The notes under the pieces are model-generated. The model ran no database searches. It was not told the DNA's origin and saw only the letters and a program-made list of their open reading frames with translations. Source: an uncultured Bacteroides sp. (GTDB lineage Bacteria; Bacteroidota; Bacteroidia; Bacteroidales; Bacteroidaceae). From it: DNA of 64,000 bases. A program made the translations under genes and the position numbers. Positions 34,196-42,742 of the stretch are shown here, in pieces (the first letter of the stretch is position 1; each line of letters opens with the position of its first letter). The DNA is taken from positions 1-64,000 of the forward strand of contig UQTJ01000004.1 in the NCBI GenBank assembly GCA_900544075.1. The letters run 5' to 3'.

Positions 34196-36193
34196 ATGAT
34201 AAAACTAAAACAATTGATGACATTACCACTGATAGTAACTACTATAGGTTGTGGAGAAACTAATAGATATGAATCTTATTCCGACTATCCTTCATTCTCT
34301 ACGGAATGGGAGGAGATGAGATACACTCCTGAGTCTACTAATTTCATGCTTTGGGCTCCTACGGCCGATGCCGTAAAAGTTAATCTTTTCGATGAAGGAA
34401 TAGGTGGCGAACCGTCAGGCTCGTTAGACATGAAAAAAAGTGAAAATGGCCAGTGGACACTTGCTGTAAATGAGGATTTGCTTGGAAAATTCTATACTTT
34501 CAATGTACATGTAGACGGAAAATGGCTTGGTGATACCCCGGGGGTGATGGCAAAGGCTGTAGGAGTGAACGGCAAACGTGCGGCGATAATCAATCTTGAC
34601 GATACAGATCCTGAAGGATGGGCGGACGACAAGCGTCCTGAATTGAAAAACTTCAATGATATCATTCTTTATGAGATGCATCACCGTGATTTCTCTGCTG
34701 ATAGTCTGTCGGGTATTAAGAATAAAGGTAAGTTTCTTGCCTTGACGGAAGAAGGTACAAAGAATATCTATGGTCAGACTACAGGTCTTGACCATCTTAA
34801 AGAACTTGGAATTACTCATGTGCATATTCTCCCATCATATGATTATGCTTCGGTAGATGAAACTAAGTTGGATACACCGCAGTATAACTGGGGATATGAC
34901 CCACAGAACTATAATGTGCCTGACGGTTCTTATTCTACGGACCCTTACAAACCGGAAGTGCGCATCCGTGAGTTCAAACAGATGGTGCAGTCGCTCCACA
35001 AGGCCGGTATAAGAGTTATTATGGATGTGGTTTATAACCATACTTTCAATACCGAAAACAGTAATTTTGAACTTACTGTACCCGGATATTTTTATCGCCA
35101 GAATGATGACGGAACATTCGCCAACGGTTCCGGCTGTGGAAATGAAACTGCGAGCGACCGTGAGATGGTACGAAAATATATTGTCGAGTCTGTGAAATAT
35201 TGGGTAAACGAATACCATGTTGACGGCTTCCGTTTCGACCTTATGGGAATTCATGATATAGAAACCATGAATACCATTCGTGCTGAATTGGACAAAATTG
35301 ATCCTACAATATTTATTTATGGTGAAGGTTGGGCTGCTTCAGCACCTAAATATCCATTTGAAAAACTTGCCATGAAGGCTAATACTTGGCAGATGCCGGG
35401 AGTGGCAGCATTCAGCGATGAATTCCGCGACAGTCTGCGTGGTTCCTGGAGTGACGATACAAAGGGTGCATTTGTAACAAACGGCAAAGGACATGAGGCG
35501 GGAGTAATGTTCGGTATAGCTGCGGCACTTCCTCATCCGCAACTTAAGGAAGCAAGAAAAGATATGCCTCCGTCATGGACTGCACAGCCGTCGCAGATGA
35601 TAAGCTACATAAGCTGCCATGACGACCACTGTATAGGCGACCGCCTTATGCTTACTGCTCCAAAGGCTGATGTGAAACAGCGTATGCGCTTATTGAAACT
35701 TGCTGAAACAGCAGTATTTACTTCGCAGGGGGTACCATTCATTTTTACCGGTGACGAGCTTATGCGTGACAAGAAAGGTGTGAAGAATTCGTATTGTAGT
35801 CCTGATTCTATTAATGCGATTGACTGGCGATTGAAAAAGGAACATCAGGATTCATACGAATATATTCGTGGCCTGATAGCACTTAGAAAGGCTCATCCGG
35901 CTTTCCGTTTGGGTAGTGCAGAAAAGGTTTACGAACATCTTGAGTTCATAAATCCATCGGCCAAGGGTGTTGTGGCTTTCCGCATCAAAGGACAGCCCGA
36001 AGGTGAGGCTTGGAAAGATATAACCGTTATCCTGAATGCTACCAAGAAGAATGCCAAGGTGGAAGTCCCAGAGGGTACATACCGCATTGTCTGCCATGAC
36101 GGAAAGATTAATCCTGAGAAAGGACTTTCTGACGTGAAGGGAAAAACACTTGTAGCGGCTCCTCAGTCGGCTGCTATAGCATATGTGAAATAA
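34196..36193 (+). CDS. pulA: type I pullulanase lipoprotein (GH13)
   Basis: 665 residues. A short signal with Cys near residue 19 (IVTTIGCGETN) suggests a lipoprotein. Residues about 40-130 form the N-terminal CBM48-like domain (FMLWAPTADAVKVNLFDEG). The type I pullulanase signature YNWGYDP is near residue 229. Catalytic residues: Asp348 (GFRFDLMG), Glu377 (GEGWAA), Asp476 (SCHDDH). It hydrolyses alpha-1,6 branches, opening amylopectin and pullulan. The residues after Cys lack the acidic cluster of Bacteroides surface lipoproteins, so whether it faces outward is open. 28 bp after the fusion gene. Confidence 0.93.
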   Translation: MIKLKQLMTLPLIVTTIGCGETNRYESYSDYPSFSTEWEEMRYTPESTNFMLWAPTADAVKVNLFDEGIGGEPSGSLDMKKSENGQWTLAVNEDLLGKFYTFNVHVDGKWLGDTPGVMAKAVGVNGKRAAIINLDDTDPEGWADDKRPELKNFNDIILYEMHHRDFSADSLSGIKNKGKFLALTEEGTKNIYGQTTGLDHLKELGITHVHILPSYDYASVDETKLDTPQYNWGYDPQNYNVPDGSYSTDPYKPEVRIREFKQMVQSLHKAGIRVIMDVVYNHTFNTENSNFELTVPGYFYRQNDDGTFANGSGCGNETASDREMVRKYIVESVKYWVNEYHVDGFRFDLMGIHDIETMNTIRAELDKIDPTIFIYGEGWAASAPKYPFEKLAMKANTWQMPGVAAFSDEFRDSLRGSWSDDTKGAFVTNGKGHEAGVMFGIAAALPHPQLKEARKDMPPSWTAQPSQMISYISCHDDHCIGDRLMLTAPKADVKQRMRLLKLAETAVFTSQGVPFIFTGDELMRDKKGVKNSYCSPDSINAIDWRLKKEHQDSYEYIRGLIALRKAHPAFRLGSAEKVYEHLEFINPSAKGVVAFRIKGQPEGEAWKDITVILNATKKNAKVEVPEGTYRIVCHDGKINPEKGLSDVKGKTLVAAPQSAAIAYVK

Positions 36194-36213
36194 AATAATT
36201 ATAATCTTCAAGC

Positions 36214-36265
36214 AAAACAGGACATGCTCCGGTCTGTACATAATACTGATTAGAGTATGTCCTGC
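36214..36265 (+). terminator. terminator of the sus cluster
   Basis: acaggacatgctc and gagtatgtcctg (one G-T pair) form a stem of about 12 bp just after the pullulanase gene, with a T-containing flank. It marks the end of the starch cluster. Confidence 0.65.
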
Positions 36266-36295
36266 TTATTATAACGGTCGTCTAAAATTAGTAAA

Positions 36296-36353
36296 AGATA
36301 GTTCGAACGTTGTTCGCTCTTCGTCCACCGGGCGTTCACAGCCCGTTCACTAA
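36296..36353. repeat. tandem GTTCAC-type array, second copy
   Basis: gttcgaac is followed by 10-11-bp units ttgttcgctc, ttcgtccacc, gggcgttcac and gcccgttcactaa. The final gcccgttcactaa block and the overall unit spacing match the array at 17769-17806 (cgcccgttcactaa). The two sit 18.5 kb apart, each in an intergenic space at a border of the starch cluster. Confidence 0.65.
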
Positions 36354-36472
36354 CCATATTGGCCTCAGCCTGTCATTTTTGATAGTCTGTGGCCTTTATT
36401 ATTTTTTTGTCTTGCATGTATGGTACATTACGCATCTTTTGGAGTTATTATTATTTAATGATTTGTCTGAGT

Positions 36473-37816
36473 ATGAAAGCTTTTAGTCTGATATATATAC
36501 TGCTTACGCTATTACTGACTTCTTGTAGCAAATATACCATTGAAGATGGTAGTGGGAGCGGTATGGACGTTAATATCAAGTTCCAGAAAAATGCGGCAGG
36601 AGAAGCTTTTGATATGGAATATCCTGTCAGAGTGTTCTGTACTGATGCGGCCGGAAAGAACATAATTGATAAAACATTCAGACAGGGGGATGAAATGAAA
36701 CTTTCACTTGCGGAAGGTGAGTACGGTATCAGTGCTTTCGTTGGTATGAATGAAGAGTGTTATGTACTCAAGAAAGACATTGACGGAAAACAGATTGTAG
36801 CAATGAAAGATAGTTCAATGTCCGATAAGCCTCTAAGGGCTGCTCATACAACACTTCAGATAGACAAGCAGACGGATGTGAACATGGTTCCTGCGTATGT
36901 GGTGGCTTCGGCGGAAGTGGAGTTTACCAATATACCTTCCGGAGTAAAAAGCGTCAGTGTGAGTGTTTCTCCAGTATATAGCGGATATAATATAAGCGGT
37001 GGTTATGCTGAAGATACACAAAGCGGAATGATTCAATGTTATGAGAAAGACGGAAAATGGATTTCTGACCAGAAGTTTTTCTTTCCTGTAGAAAAGAGAA
37101 AGACCACTGTTTCTGTGAGTATAGACAGGGGTGACAAGGTGGATAATTACAGCTATACTATGATTAATGGACTCCAGCCTGGACAGCCTTATAAATTTAC
37201 CGGTAGTTATGAAGGCGACGGTGGAGATAGTGGCAATGGTTTGAATATGGATGGCGAATTCCAGATAAGCGGATGGAATATGGAGGAAGAAATAGTGCTT
37301 GATTTGGAGGATGAAACTCCTGTGGAGGGAGGGGAGGATGGTGGAGATGGTGATGTCGATATTCCTGATTATGAAATAGAGACTTTTCTTGTTGACGCTA
37401 TCCCGAGTGCTGATGTTATTTGGGGACCTTTCTATGTGTGGAAATCGGAAAAACACTCGGATGATGAGGCTATTGTGACAATTATTTCTCCGGATCAATG
37501 GTTTCAGAAGTTTGAAGGTAGTGATGCGCTTAATATATTGAATAGCCATGATATTGACGGTATGACAGGCTGGAGGACTTTCACAAAAGCTGAAGCAGAA
37601 GAATTTCATAAGGCTTTTTCGACAGACCTTAGCGAATTAAATTCATATCTTGAAGAGAACGGACATAATATTTTTTATACAGAAAACAGATACCTTTGCG
37701 AAAACGGCGAATATGCATTTAATATATTCGGCAGTACTAACATCAGACCGGCAGGGACAACCGTAAAATACTATCTCCGCCCGATAAAAACCATAAAACT
37801 TAAGCTCATAAAATAG
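36473..37816 (+). CDS. FimB/Mfa2-like lipoprotein with extra C-terminal domain
   Basis: About 447 residues from the ATG at 36473. The frame is open for 28 more codons upstream, but the signal peptide begins at this ATG (MKAFSLIYILLTLLLTSCSK, Cys near 18). Residues about 30-280 resemble FimB/Mfa2-like beta-sandwich lipoproteins (MDVNIKFQKNAAGEAFDMEYP, PVYSGYNISGGYAEDTQSGM in shorter form, ending EFQISGWNMEEEIVLDL). An acidic Gly-rich linker (ETPVEGGEDGGDGDVDIPDY) leads to a C-terminal module (WGPFYVWKSEKHSDDEAIVT, GWRTFTKAEAEEFHKA, IRPAGTTVKYYLRPIKTIKL) that I do not recognise with confidence. It might be a DUF1566-type adhesion module. It stands alone with terminators on both sides. Confidence 0.55.
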   Translation: MKAFSLIYILLTLLLTSCSKYTIEDGSGSGMDVNIKFQKNAAGEAFDMEYPVRVFCTDAAGKNIIDKTFRQGDEMKLSLAEGEYGISAFVGMNEECYVLKKDIDGKQIVAMKDSSMSDKPLRAAHTTLQIDKQTDVNMVPAYVVASAEVEFTNIPSGVKSVSVSVSPVYSGYNISGGYAEDTQSGMIQCYEKDGKWISDQKFFFPVEKRKTTVSVSIDRGDKVDNYSYTMINGLQPGQPYKFTGSYEGDGGDSGNGLNMDGEFQISGWNMEEEIVLDLEDETPVEGGEDGGDGDVDIPDYEIETFLVDAIPSADVIWGPFYVWKSEKHSDDEAIVTIISPDQWFQKFEGSDALNILNSHDIDGMTGWRTFTKAEAEEFHKAFSTDLSELNSYLEENGHNIFYTENRYLCENGEYAFNIFGSTNIRPAGTTVKYYLRPIKTIKLKLIK

Positions 37817-37835
37817 CTGCAAAAACTTTATAAAT

Positions 37836-37897
37836 AAAACGCTTCGTCGTTTCAATCTAAATGACCGTTCATTTTAGTTGAAACGACGAAGCGTTTT
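37836..37897. terminator. strong bidirectional terminator
   Basis: aaaacgcttcgtcgtttcaa (37836-37855) and its exact complement (37878-37897) form a 20-bp stem with A- and T-rich ends, between two convergent genes. Confidence 0.9.
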
Positions 37898-37914
37898 TTA
37901 TTTGTGTATTTTTA

Positions 37915-38685
37915 TCAGATATTCTTACTTTTGTTTTCTTCTGTTTTTACCTTTCTCAGCAGGTCGGATGCAAAGATGAAATTGTTCAGTCTTTCATTTG
38001 TAGCAGTGAATACATCGTCCTTTGTTCCGGACCATTCCTTGTGTCCCTGATAGATGTAAAGAATGCTGTCGCCTATACCCATAACGGAGTTCATGTCGTG
38101 TGTATTGATGATTGTTGTCATATTGAATTCCGTCGTAATGTCATGTACCAATTCATCTATCACTAATGATGTCTTAGGGTCAAGACCGGAGTTCGGCTCG
38201 TCACAAAACAGGTATTTCGGATTAAGAGCTATTGCTCTGGCTATGGCTACACGTTTCTGCATACCTCCACTTATCTCGCCGGGAAATTTATTTTCTGCAT
38301 CAAGCAGGTTTACCCTGTCAAGACAGAAACGGGCACGGCGTACGCGGTCGCGGTAAGTATCTGTAGAGAACATGTCGAGAGGGAACATCACATTCTCCAG
38401 TACTGACAGAGAGTCAAACAGAGCCGCACTCTGGAATATCATTCCCATTTCCTTACGCAAAGTTTTTTTCTCGCGCTTGCCCATTTTCAGAAGATCTCTG
38501 TTGTCGTACAGAACCTCGCCTTTTTCCGGTGTCAGCAGGCCTACGATACATTTCATCAGAACGGTCTTTCCCGAGCCGCTTTGGCCTATTATAAGGTTGG
38601 TCTTTCCGTTTTCGAATGTGAAATTTATGTCTTCAAGAACCGTTTTGTCCTCGAATGACTTGCTTATGGATTTTACTTGTATCAT
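37915..38685 (-). CDS. mlaF: ABC transporter ATP-binding protein, MlaF-like
   Basis: 256 residues. Walker A is IIGQSGSGKTVLMKCIVGLL, signature SGGMQKRVAIARAIAL, Walker B KYLFCDEPNSGLDP, with the usual switch His in NTHDMNSVMG. The opening VKSISKSFEDKTVLEDINFTF and the PNSGLDP variant are typical of the MlaF/Ttg2A/MKL branch, which moves phospholipids between the membranes. It overlaps the permease gene by 4 bp, so the two are translationally coupled. An MlaD-type partner is not seen in this window. Confidence 0.9.
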   Translation of the reverse strand: MIQVKSISKSFEDKTVLEDINFTFENGKTNLIIGQSGSGKTVLMKCIVGLLTPEKGEVLYDNRDLLKMGKREKKTLRKEMGMIFQSAALFDSLSVLENVMFPLDMFSTDTYRDRVRRARFCLDRVNLLDAENKFPGEISGGMQKRVAIARAIALNPKYLFCDEPNSGLDPKTSLVIDELVHDITTEFNMTTIINTHDMNSVMGIGDSILYIYQGHKEWSGTKDDVFTATNERLNNFIFASDLLRKVKTEENKSKNI

Positions 38686-39425
38686 CCCATTAATAATTGA
38701 GTGAGAACTAAATCGGAAAACAATATAAGAACGCTGCTTGATACCACAGCGTTTGTGCTGGCCTTTCCTACTGATATTGAGCCGCCGTCTACGGTATAGC
38801 CGAAGTAAGCCGATACGCTGGCTATGATAAATGCAAAGAACAGCGATTTGATGAAGCTACACCAGATGTACCACTCTATGAAGCAGTATTGCAGACCGAA
38901 CTCAAGGTCGGTGGCGTTCATTATTCCGGCGAACCATGCCGTACAGAATGCTCCTATGATACCGGCAAAAATACTGAATATCACGAGGAACGGTATCATG
39001 GTCATAAGTCCGAGAATCTTTGGCAGTATGAGGTATGATGCCGAGTTTATACCCATTATCTCGAGTGCGTCTATCTGTTGCGTCACTCTCATTGTTCCTA
39101 TCTCAGAGGCTATGTTAGAGCCTACTTTTCCGGCAAGGATAAGACACATGATGGAGGACGAGAACTCAAGAAGAAGGATTTCGCGGGTAGTATAACCCAC
39201 AACGAAACGTGGCATCCACGGGCTCTCGATGTTCAGCTTAATCTGTATGCATATCACGGCTCCGATAAAGAACGATATAAGGAGCACTATACCGATGGAG
39301 TTTATTCCAAGCTGGTACAGTTCGTTTACATACTGTTTAAAATATACTCTTATCCTTTCCGGGCGTGAAAATACCCTGCCCATCAGGATGATGTATTTAC
39401 CTAAAATGCTTATCGGTTTTATCAT
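38682..39425 (-). CDS. mlaE: MlaE-type ABC permease
   Basis: 247 residues, five to six predicted membrane helices. It contains the family core VGSNIASEIGTMRVTQQIDA, then LEIMGINSASYLILPKILGL, and DGGSISVGKASTNAVVSSS at the C-terminus. It is the membrane part of the Mla-like lipid transporter whose ATPase is encoded directly after it with a 4-bp overlap. Divergent from lptB; both units concern outer-membrane lipid traffic. Confidence 0.92.
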   Translation of the reverse strand: MIKPISILGKYIILMGRVFSRPERIRVYFKQYVNELYQLGINSIGIVLLISFFIGAVICIQIKLNIESPWMPRFVVGYTTREILLLEFSSSIMCLILAGKVGSNIASEIGTMRVTQQIDALEIMGINSASYLILPKILGLMTMIPFLVIFSIFAGIIGAFCTAWFAGIMNATDLEFGLQYCFIEWYIWCSFIKSLFFAFIIASVSAYFGYTVDGGSISVGKASTNAVVSSSVLILFSDLVLTQLLMG

Positions 39426-39445
39426 GACTGTTTTATAATTTGATG

Positions 39446-39453
39446 CAAAAGTA
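39446..39453 (-). promoter_or_regulatory. -7 box of mlaE-mlaF
   Basis: On the minus strand TACTTTTG matches TAnnTTTG, 20 bp before the mlaE start. Confidence 0.55.
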
Positions 39454-39527
39454 CTGTTTTTTAGCTATTAAATAATAAAAGATAGGATGATTTTAATATA
39501 AATGACCATATAACCCAAGAATTTTAC

Positions 39528-39535
39528 TACTTTTG
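39528..39535 (+). promoter_or_regulatory. -7 box of lptB
   Basis: tacttttg matches TAnnTTTG. It overlaps the GTG at 39535, so that codon cannot be the start if the box is used; the ATG at 39553 would have a leader of roughly 14 nt. Confidence 0.55.
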
Positions 39536-39552
39536 TGCCCAAAATTGGCTAT

Positions 39553-40383
39553 ATGGAACAATTGAAAGATAAAGAATACGAAGATAAGTCGGCTGACATA
39601 AATATGCAGGCTGATAATAGTGAGAGCATGGTGCTTCGTACGGAGAATCTTGTCAAGAAATATGGTAAACGAACTGTGGTGAATGATGTTTCGATAAACG
39701 TCAGACAGGGAGAAATCGTAGGACTGCTTGGTCCGAACGGTGCAGGAAAGACTACTTCGTTCTATATGACTACAGGACTTATAGTTCCGAATGAGGGACA
39801 TATCTTCCTGAACGATGAGGATATAACTTCTTATCCGGTGTATAAGCGTGCACAGAAAGGTATCGGCTATCTGGCTCAGGAAGCTTCCGTGTTCCGCAAA
39901 ATGAGCGTAGAGGATAATATCGCTTCTGTGCTGGAACTGACAAACAAAAGTCCGGAATATCAGAAAGAGAAGCTTGAGAGCCTTATAGCGGAGTTCAGAC
40001 TGCAGAAGGTGAGAAAGAATCTCGGTGACCAACTTTCGGGTGGCGAACGCCGAAGAACGGAGATTGCGAGATGTCTTGCCATAGACCCTAAGTTTATAAT
40101 GCTGGACGAGCCTTTTGCCGGAGTCGACCCTATCGCTGTGGAAGATATCCAGCATATAGTGTGGAAACTGAAGGATAAGAATATAGGTATTCTGATTACA
40201 GACCATAACGTACAGGAAACTTTGAGTATAACCGACAGAGCTTATCTGCTGTTTGAGGGAAGGATTCTTTTTCAGGGTACTCCTGAGGAACTGGCCGAAA
40301 ACAAAATCGTGCGTGAAAAGTACTTGAGTAATAGTTTCGTGCTCAGGAAAAAGGACTTTCAGATGCAGAATATACGTGAGTAA
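39553..40383 (+). CDS. lptB: LPS export ABC transporter ATP-binding protein
   Basis: 276 residues from the ATG at 39553. Walker A is GLLGPNGAGKTTSFYMTTGL, signature LSGGERRRTEIARCLA, Walker B FIMLDEPFAGVDP, and the LptB features YKRAQKGIGYLAQEASVFRK and LITDHNVQETLSITDRAYL are intact. It powers LptBFG extraction of lipopolysaccharide from the inner membrane. The conserved part begins only at MVLRTENLVKKYG (ATG at 39628); the preceding 25 residues are acidic and not needed for the fold, so ATGs at 39604 and 39628 are possible starts. The promoter box at 39528 fits the first one best. Confidence 0.92.
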   Translation: MEQLKDKEYEDKSADINMQADNSESMVLRTENLVKKYGKRTVVNDVSINVRQGEIVGLLGPNGAGKTTSFYMTTGLIVPNEGHIFLNDEDITSYPVYKRAQKGIGYLAQEASVFRKMSVEDNIASVLELTNKSPEYQKEKLESLIAEFRLQKVRKNLGDQLSGGERRRTEIARCLAIDPKFIMLDEPFAGVDPIAVEDIQHIVWKLKDKNIGILITDHNVQETLSITDRAYLLFEGRILFQGTPEELAENKIVREKYLSNSFVLRKKDFQMQNIRE

Positions 40384-40428
40384 TTCATACCCGCTACGGA
40401 GTGCTTGAAATTTTTTTTGTACTGACTT

Positions 40429-40460
40429 TTTGGTAGTTGCAAGATTAAACACTATTTTTG
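40429..40460 (+). promoter_or_regulatory. tig promoter
   Basis: tttg (40429-40432) and tatttttg (40453-40460) are separated by 20 bp, the classic Bacteroides -33/-7 arrangement, with the tig start 65 bp downstream. Confidence 0.7.
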
Positions 40461-40524
40461 CACACCCCAAAAAGGTTTACACTTTTGAAAATAAGAATAA
40501 TAATTAATATAAAACACTTAAGAA

Positions 40525-41871
40525 ATGAATATTTCATTACAGAATGTAAGCAATGTAAGTGCTGTACTTACTGCGCAGATTGAAAAAGCAGATTATCAGG
40601 AAAAAGTTGAAAAAGCGTTGAAGACTCTTCGTCAGAGAGTTAATATGCCGGGATTCCGTAAAGGTATGGTTCCAATGGGACTTATCAATAAACAGTATGG
40701 TGTTTCAGTTCTTTTGGAAGAAGTTGATAAACTGTTGCAGGAAAAAGTTGGTGAATATATCCGCGAGAATAAAGTAAACATGTTGGGTACTCCACTTCCA
40801 AAGGAAAACAACGCTAACTTCGAAACTGACGAAAACTTCGAATTCTCTTTCGATATCGCTTTGGCTCCTGAATTCTCTATCGAATTGTCAAACAACGATA
40901 CTGTAGATTACTATGATATCGACGTTACTGACGAAATGGTAGAACAGCAGGTTAATATGTACAGACAGCGTACTGCTAAATATGACAAGGTAGAAGACTA
41001 TCAGGATAAGGATATGCTGAAAGGTCTTTTGGCTGAACTTGATGAAAACGGAAACACTAAAGAAGGTGGTGTTCAGGTAGAAGGTGCAGTTATGATGCCT
41101 TCATACATGAAGAACGACGACCAGAAAGCTATCTTCAACGGTGCTAAGGTAAACACTGTATTGGTGTTCAACCCATCTGTAGCTTTCGATAACAACGAAG
41201 CTGAACTTGCTTCTCTTCTGAAAGTTAAGAAAGAAGAAGTTGCTAACTACAAAGGTAACTTCAGCTTCCAGATTGAAGAAATCACTCGTATGATTCCGGG
41301 TGAATTAAATCAGGAATTGTTCGACCAGGTTCTTGGCGAAGGCAAGGCTTCTAACGAAGAAGAATTCCGTGCTCAGGTTAAGGAAAGCATCGCTACTCAG
41401 TTCGTTGCAGACAGCGACTATAAGTTCCTTATCGACTTGCGTACTTACACTATGGGTAAGGTTGGCAAACTGGAATTCGCTGACGATTTGATGAAACGTA
41501 TCATGCTTGACAACAACAAGGAAAAAGGCGAAGAATACGTGAACGAAAACTACGACAAGAGCCTTGAAGAACTTACATGGCACCTGATTAAGGAAAAACT
41601 TGTTGAAGCTAACGGTATCAAGATTGAGCAGGCTGACATCCAGAACATGGCTAAGGAAGCTACTCGCGCTCAGTTCGCTCAGTACGGTATGATTAACGTT
41701 CCTGAAGAGTTGCTTGAAAACTACTCTAAGGAAATGCTTAAGAAGCGTGAAAGCGTTGAAGCACTCGTAAACAGAGCAATCGAATCTAAGCTTGCAGCAG
41801 CTGTTAAGGGTCAGGTAACATTGAACCACAAAGCTGTATCTGTAGAAGATTTCAACAAAATGTTTCAGTAA
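40525..41871 (+). CDS. tig: trigger factor
   Basis: 448 residues. The N-terminal ribosome-binding domain (MNISLQNVSNVSAVLTAQIE; LRQRVNMPGFRKGMVPMGLI) contains the family's GFRxGxxP loop. The middle PPIase-like part is degenerate, as in other Bacteroidetes, and the C-terminal helical arms run from about 270. It binds nascent chains at the ribosome exit. It precedes clpP and clpX, the common bacterial order tig-clpP-clpX. It uses strongly biased codons (gaa, gtt, aac), as expected for a highly expressed gene. Confidence 0.95.
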   Translation: MNISLQNVSNVSAVLTAQIEKADYQEKVEKALKTLRQRVNMPGFRKGMVPMGLINKQYGVSVLLEEVDKLLQEKVGEYIRENKVNMLGTPLPKENNANFETDENFEFSFDIALAPEFSIELSNNDTVDYYDIDVTDEMVEQQVNMYRQRTAKYDKVEDYQDKDMLKGLLAELDENGNTKEGGVQVEGAVMMPSYMKNDDQKAIFNGAKVNTVLVFNPSVAFDNNEAELASLLKVKKEEVANYKGNFSFQIEEITRMIPGELNQELFDQVLGEGKASNEEEFRAQVKESIATQFVADSDYKFLIDLRTYTMGKVGKLEFADDLMKRIMLDNNKEKGEEYVNENYDKSLEELTWHLIKEKLVEANGIKIEQADIQNMAKEATRAQFAQYGMINVPEELLENYSKEMLKKRESVEALVNRAIESKLAAAVKGQVTLNHKAVSVEDFNKMFQ

Positions 41872-42028
41872 TAAAATTCCAGGCTGAAGTTAATTGCTGA
41901 GGCTTATTATAATGGAAGAGGCTTTTAACCGAGGCTTTTCTGGTTGGTGCAAGCTCTTGTCCTGTACTCGGAAAAGAAATGGCTAAAAGTCTCTTTCTGT
42001 GTTTTTTACAAGTAAAATAAATAAAATT

Positions 42029-42700
42029 ATGAACGATTTCAGAAAATATGCAACCAAGCATTTGGGTATGAGCAGCATGGTGCTTGACGATGTTATCAAG
42101 TCACAGGCCGGTTATCTGAATCCTTATATCCTCGAAGAAAGACAGCTGAACGTAACTCAGCTCGACGTGTTCTCTCGTTTGATGATGGACCGTATCATCT
42201 TCCTGGGAACAGAGATAAATGATTACACTGCCAATACTTTGCAGGCTCAGTTGCTGTATCTTGATTCTATAGACTCAAGCAGAGATATCTCTATTTATAT
42301 AAACTCTCCTGGTGGCTCAGTATATGCCGGACTGGGTATTTATGACACTATGCAGTTCATCAGCAGCGATGTAGCTACATTCTGTACAGGTCTTGCTGCA
42401 TCTATGGCTGCCGTATTGCTTGTAGCCGGTCAGGAAGGCAAGCGTTCTGCACTGACACACTCGCGCGTGATGATTCATCAGCCTCTTGGAGGTGCTCAGG
42501 GACAGGCTTCTGATATCGAGATTACTGCACGCGAAATATTGAAGTTGAAGAAGGAACTGTACACTATCGTGGCAGAACATTCGCATACTGATTTCGACAA
42601 GGTGTGGGCTGACTCGGACAGAGATTACTGGATGACTGCACAGGAAGCTAAGGAGTATGGTATAATCGACGAGGTTATGTCACGCAAGCCTTCTTTGTAA
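42029..42700 (+). CDS. clpP: ATP-dependent Clp protease proteolytic subunit
   Basis: 223 residues from the ATG at 42029; a longer frame from 41999 has no conserved sequence. The serine protease triad is visible: Ser125 in CTGLAASMAAVLL and His150 in SRVMIHQPLGG, with the Asp in the following helix region. INSPGGSVYAGLGIYDTMQF is the typical core. It forms the tetradecameric chamber that degrades substrates unfolded by ClpX. The clpX frame starts 42 bp downstream, so a shared transcript is likely. Confidence 0.95.
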   Translation: MNDFRKYATKHLGMSSMVLDDVIKSQAGYLNPYILEERQLNVTQLDVFSRLMMDRIIFLGTEINDYTANTLQAQLLYLDSIDSSRDISIYINSPGGSVYAGLGIYDTMQFISSDVATFCTGLAASMAAVLLVAGQEGKRSALTHSRVMIHQPLGGAQGQASDIEITAREILKLKKELYTIVAEHSHTDFDKVWADSDRDYWMTAQEAKEYGIIDEVMSRKPSL

Positions 42701-42742
42701 GCCCTGAAACTTACAAACAAACAACTAAGAACTAAATACTTA

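Noticed and set aside
39493..40470. Long minus-strand frame of 325 codons opposite lptB
   Set aside because: It lies wholly antisense to a well-conserved gene, its product is Ser/Ile/His-rich without a recognisable domain, and it follows from codon bias of lptB.
42001..42028. Longer N-terminus for ClpP from 41999
   Set aside because: The ATG at 42029 gives the normal ClpP start; the extra ten residues begin with GTG in a T-rich leader.
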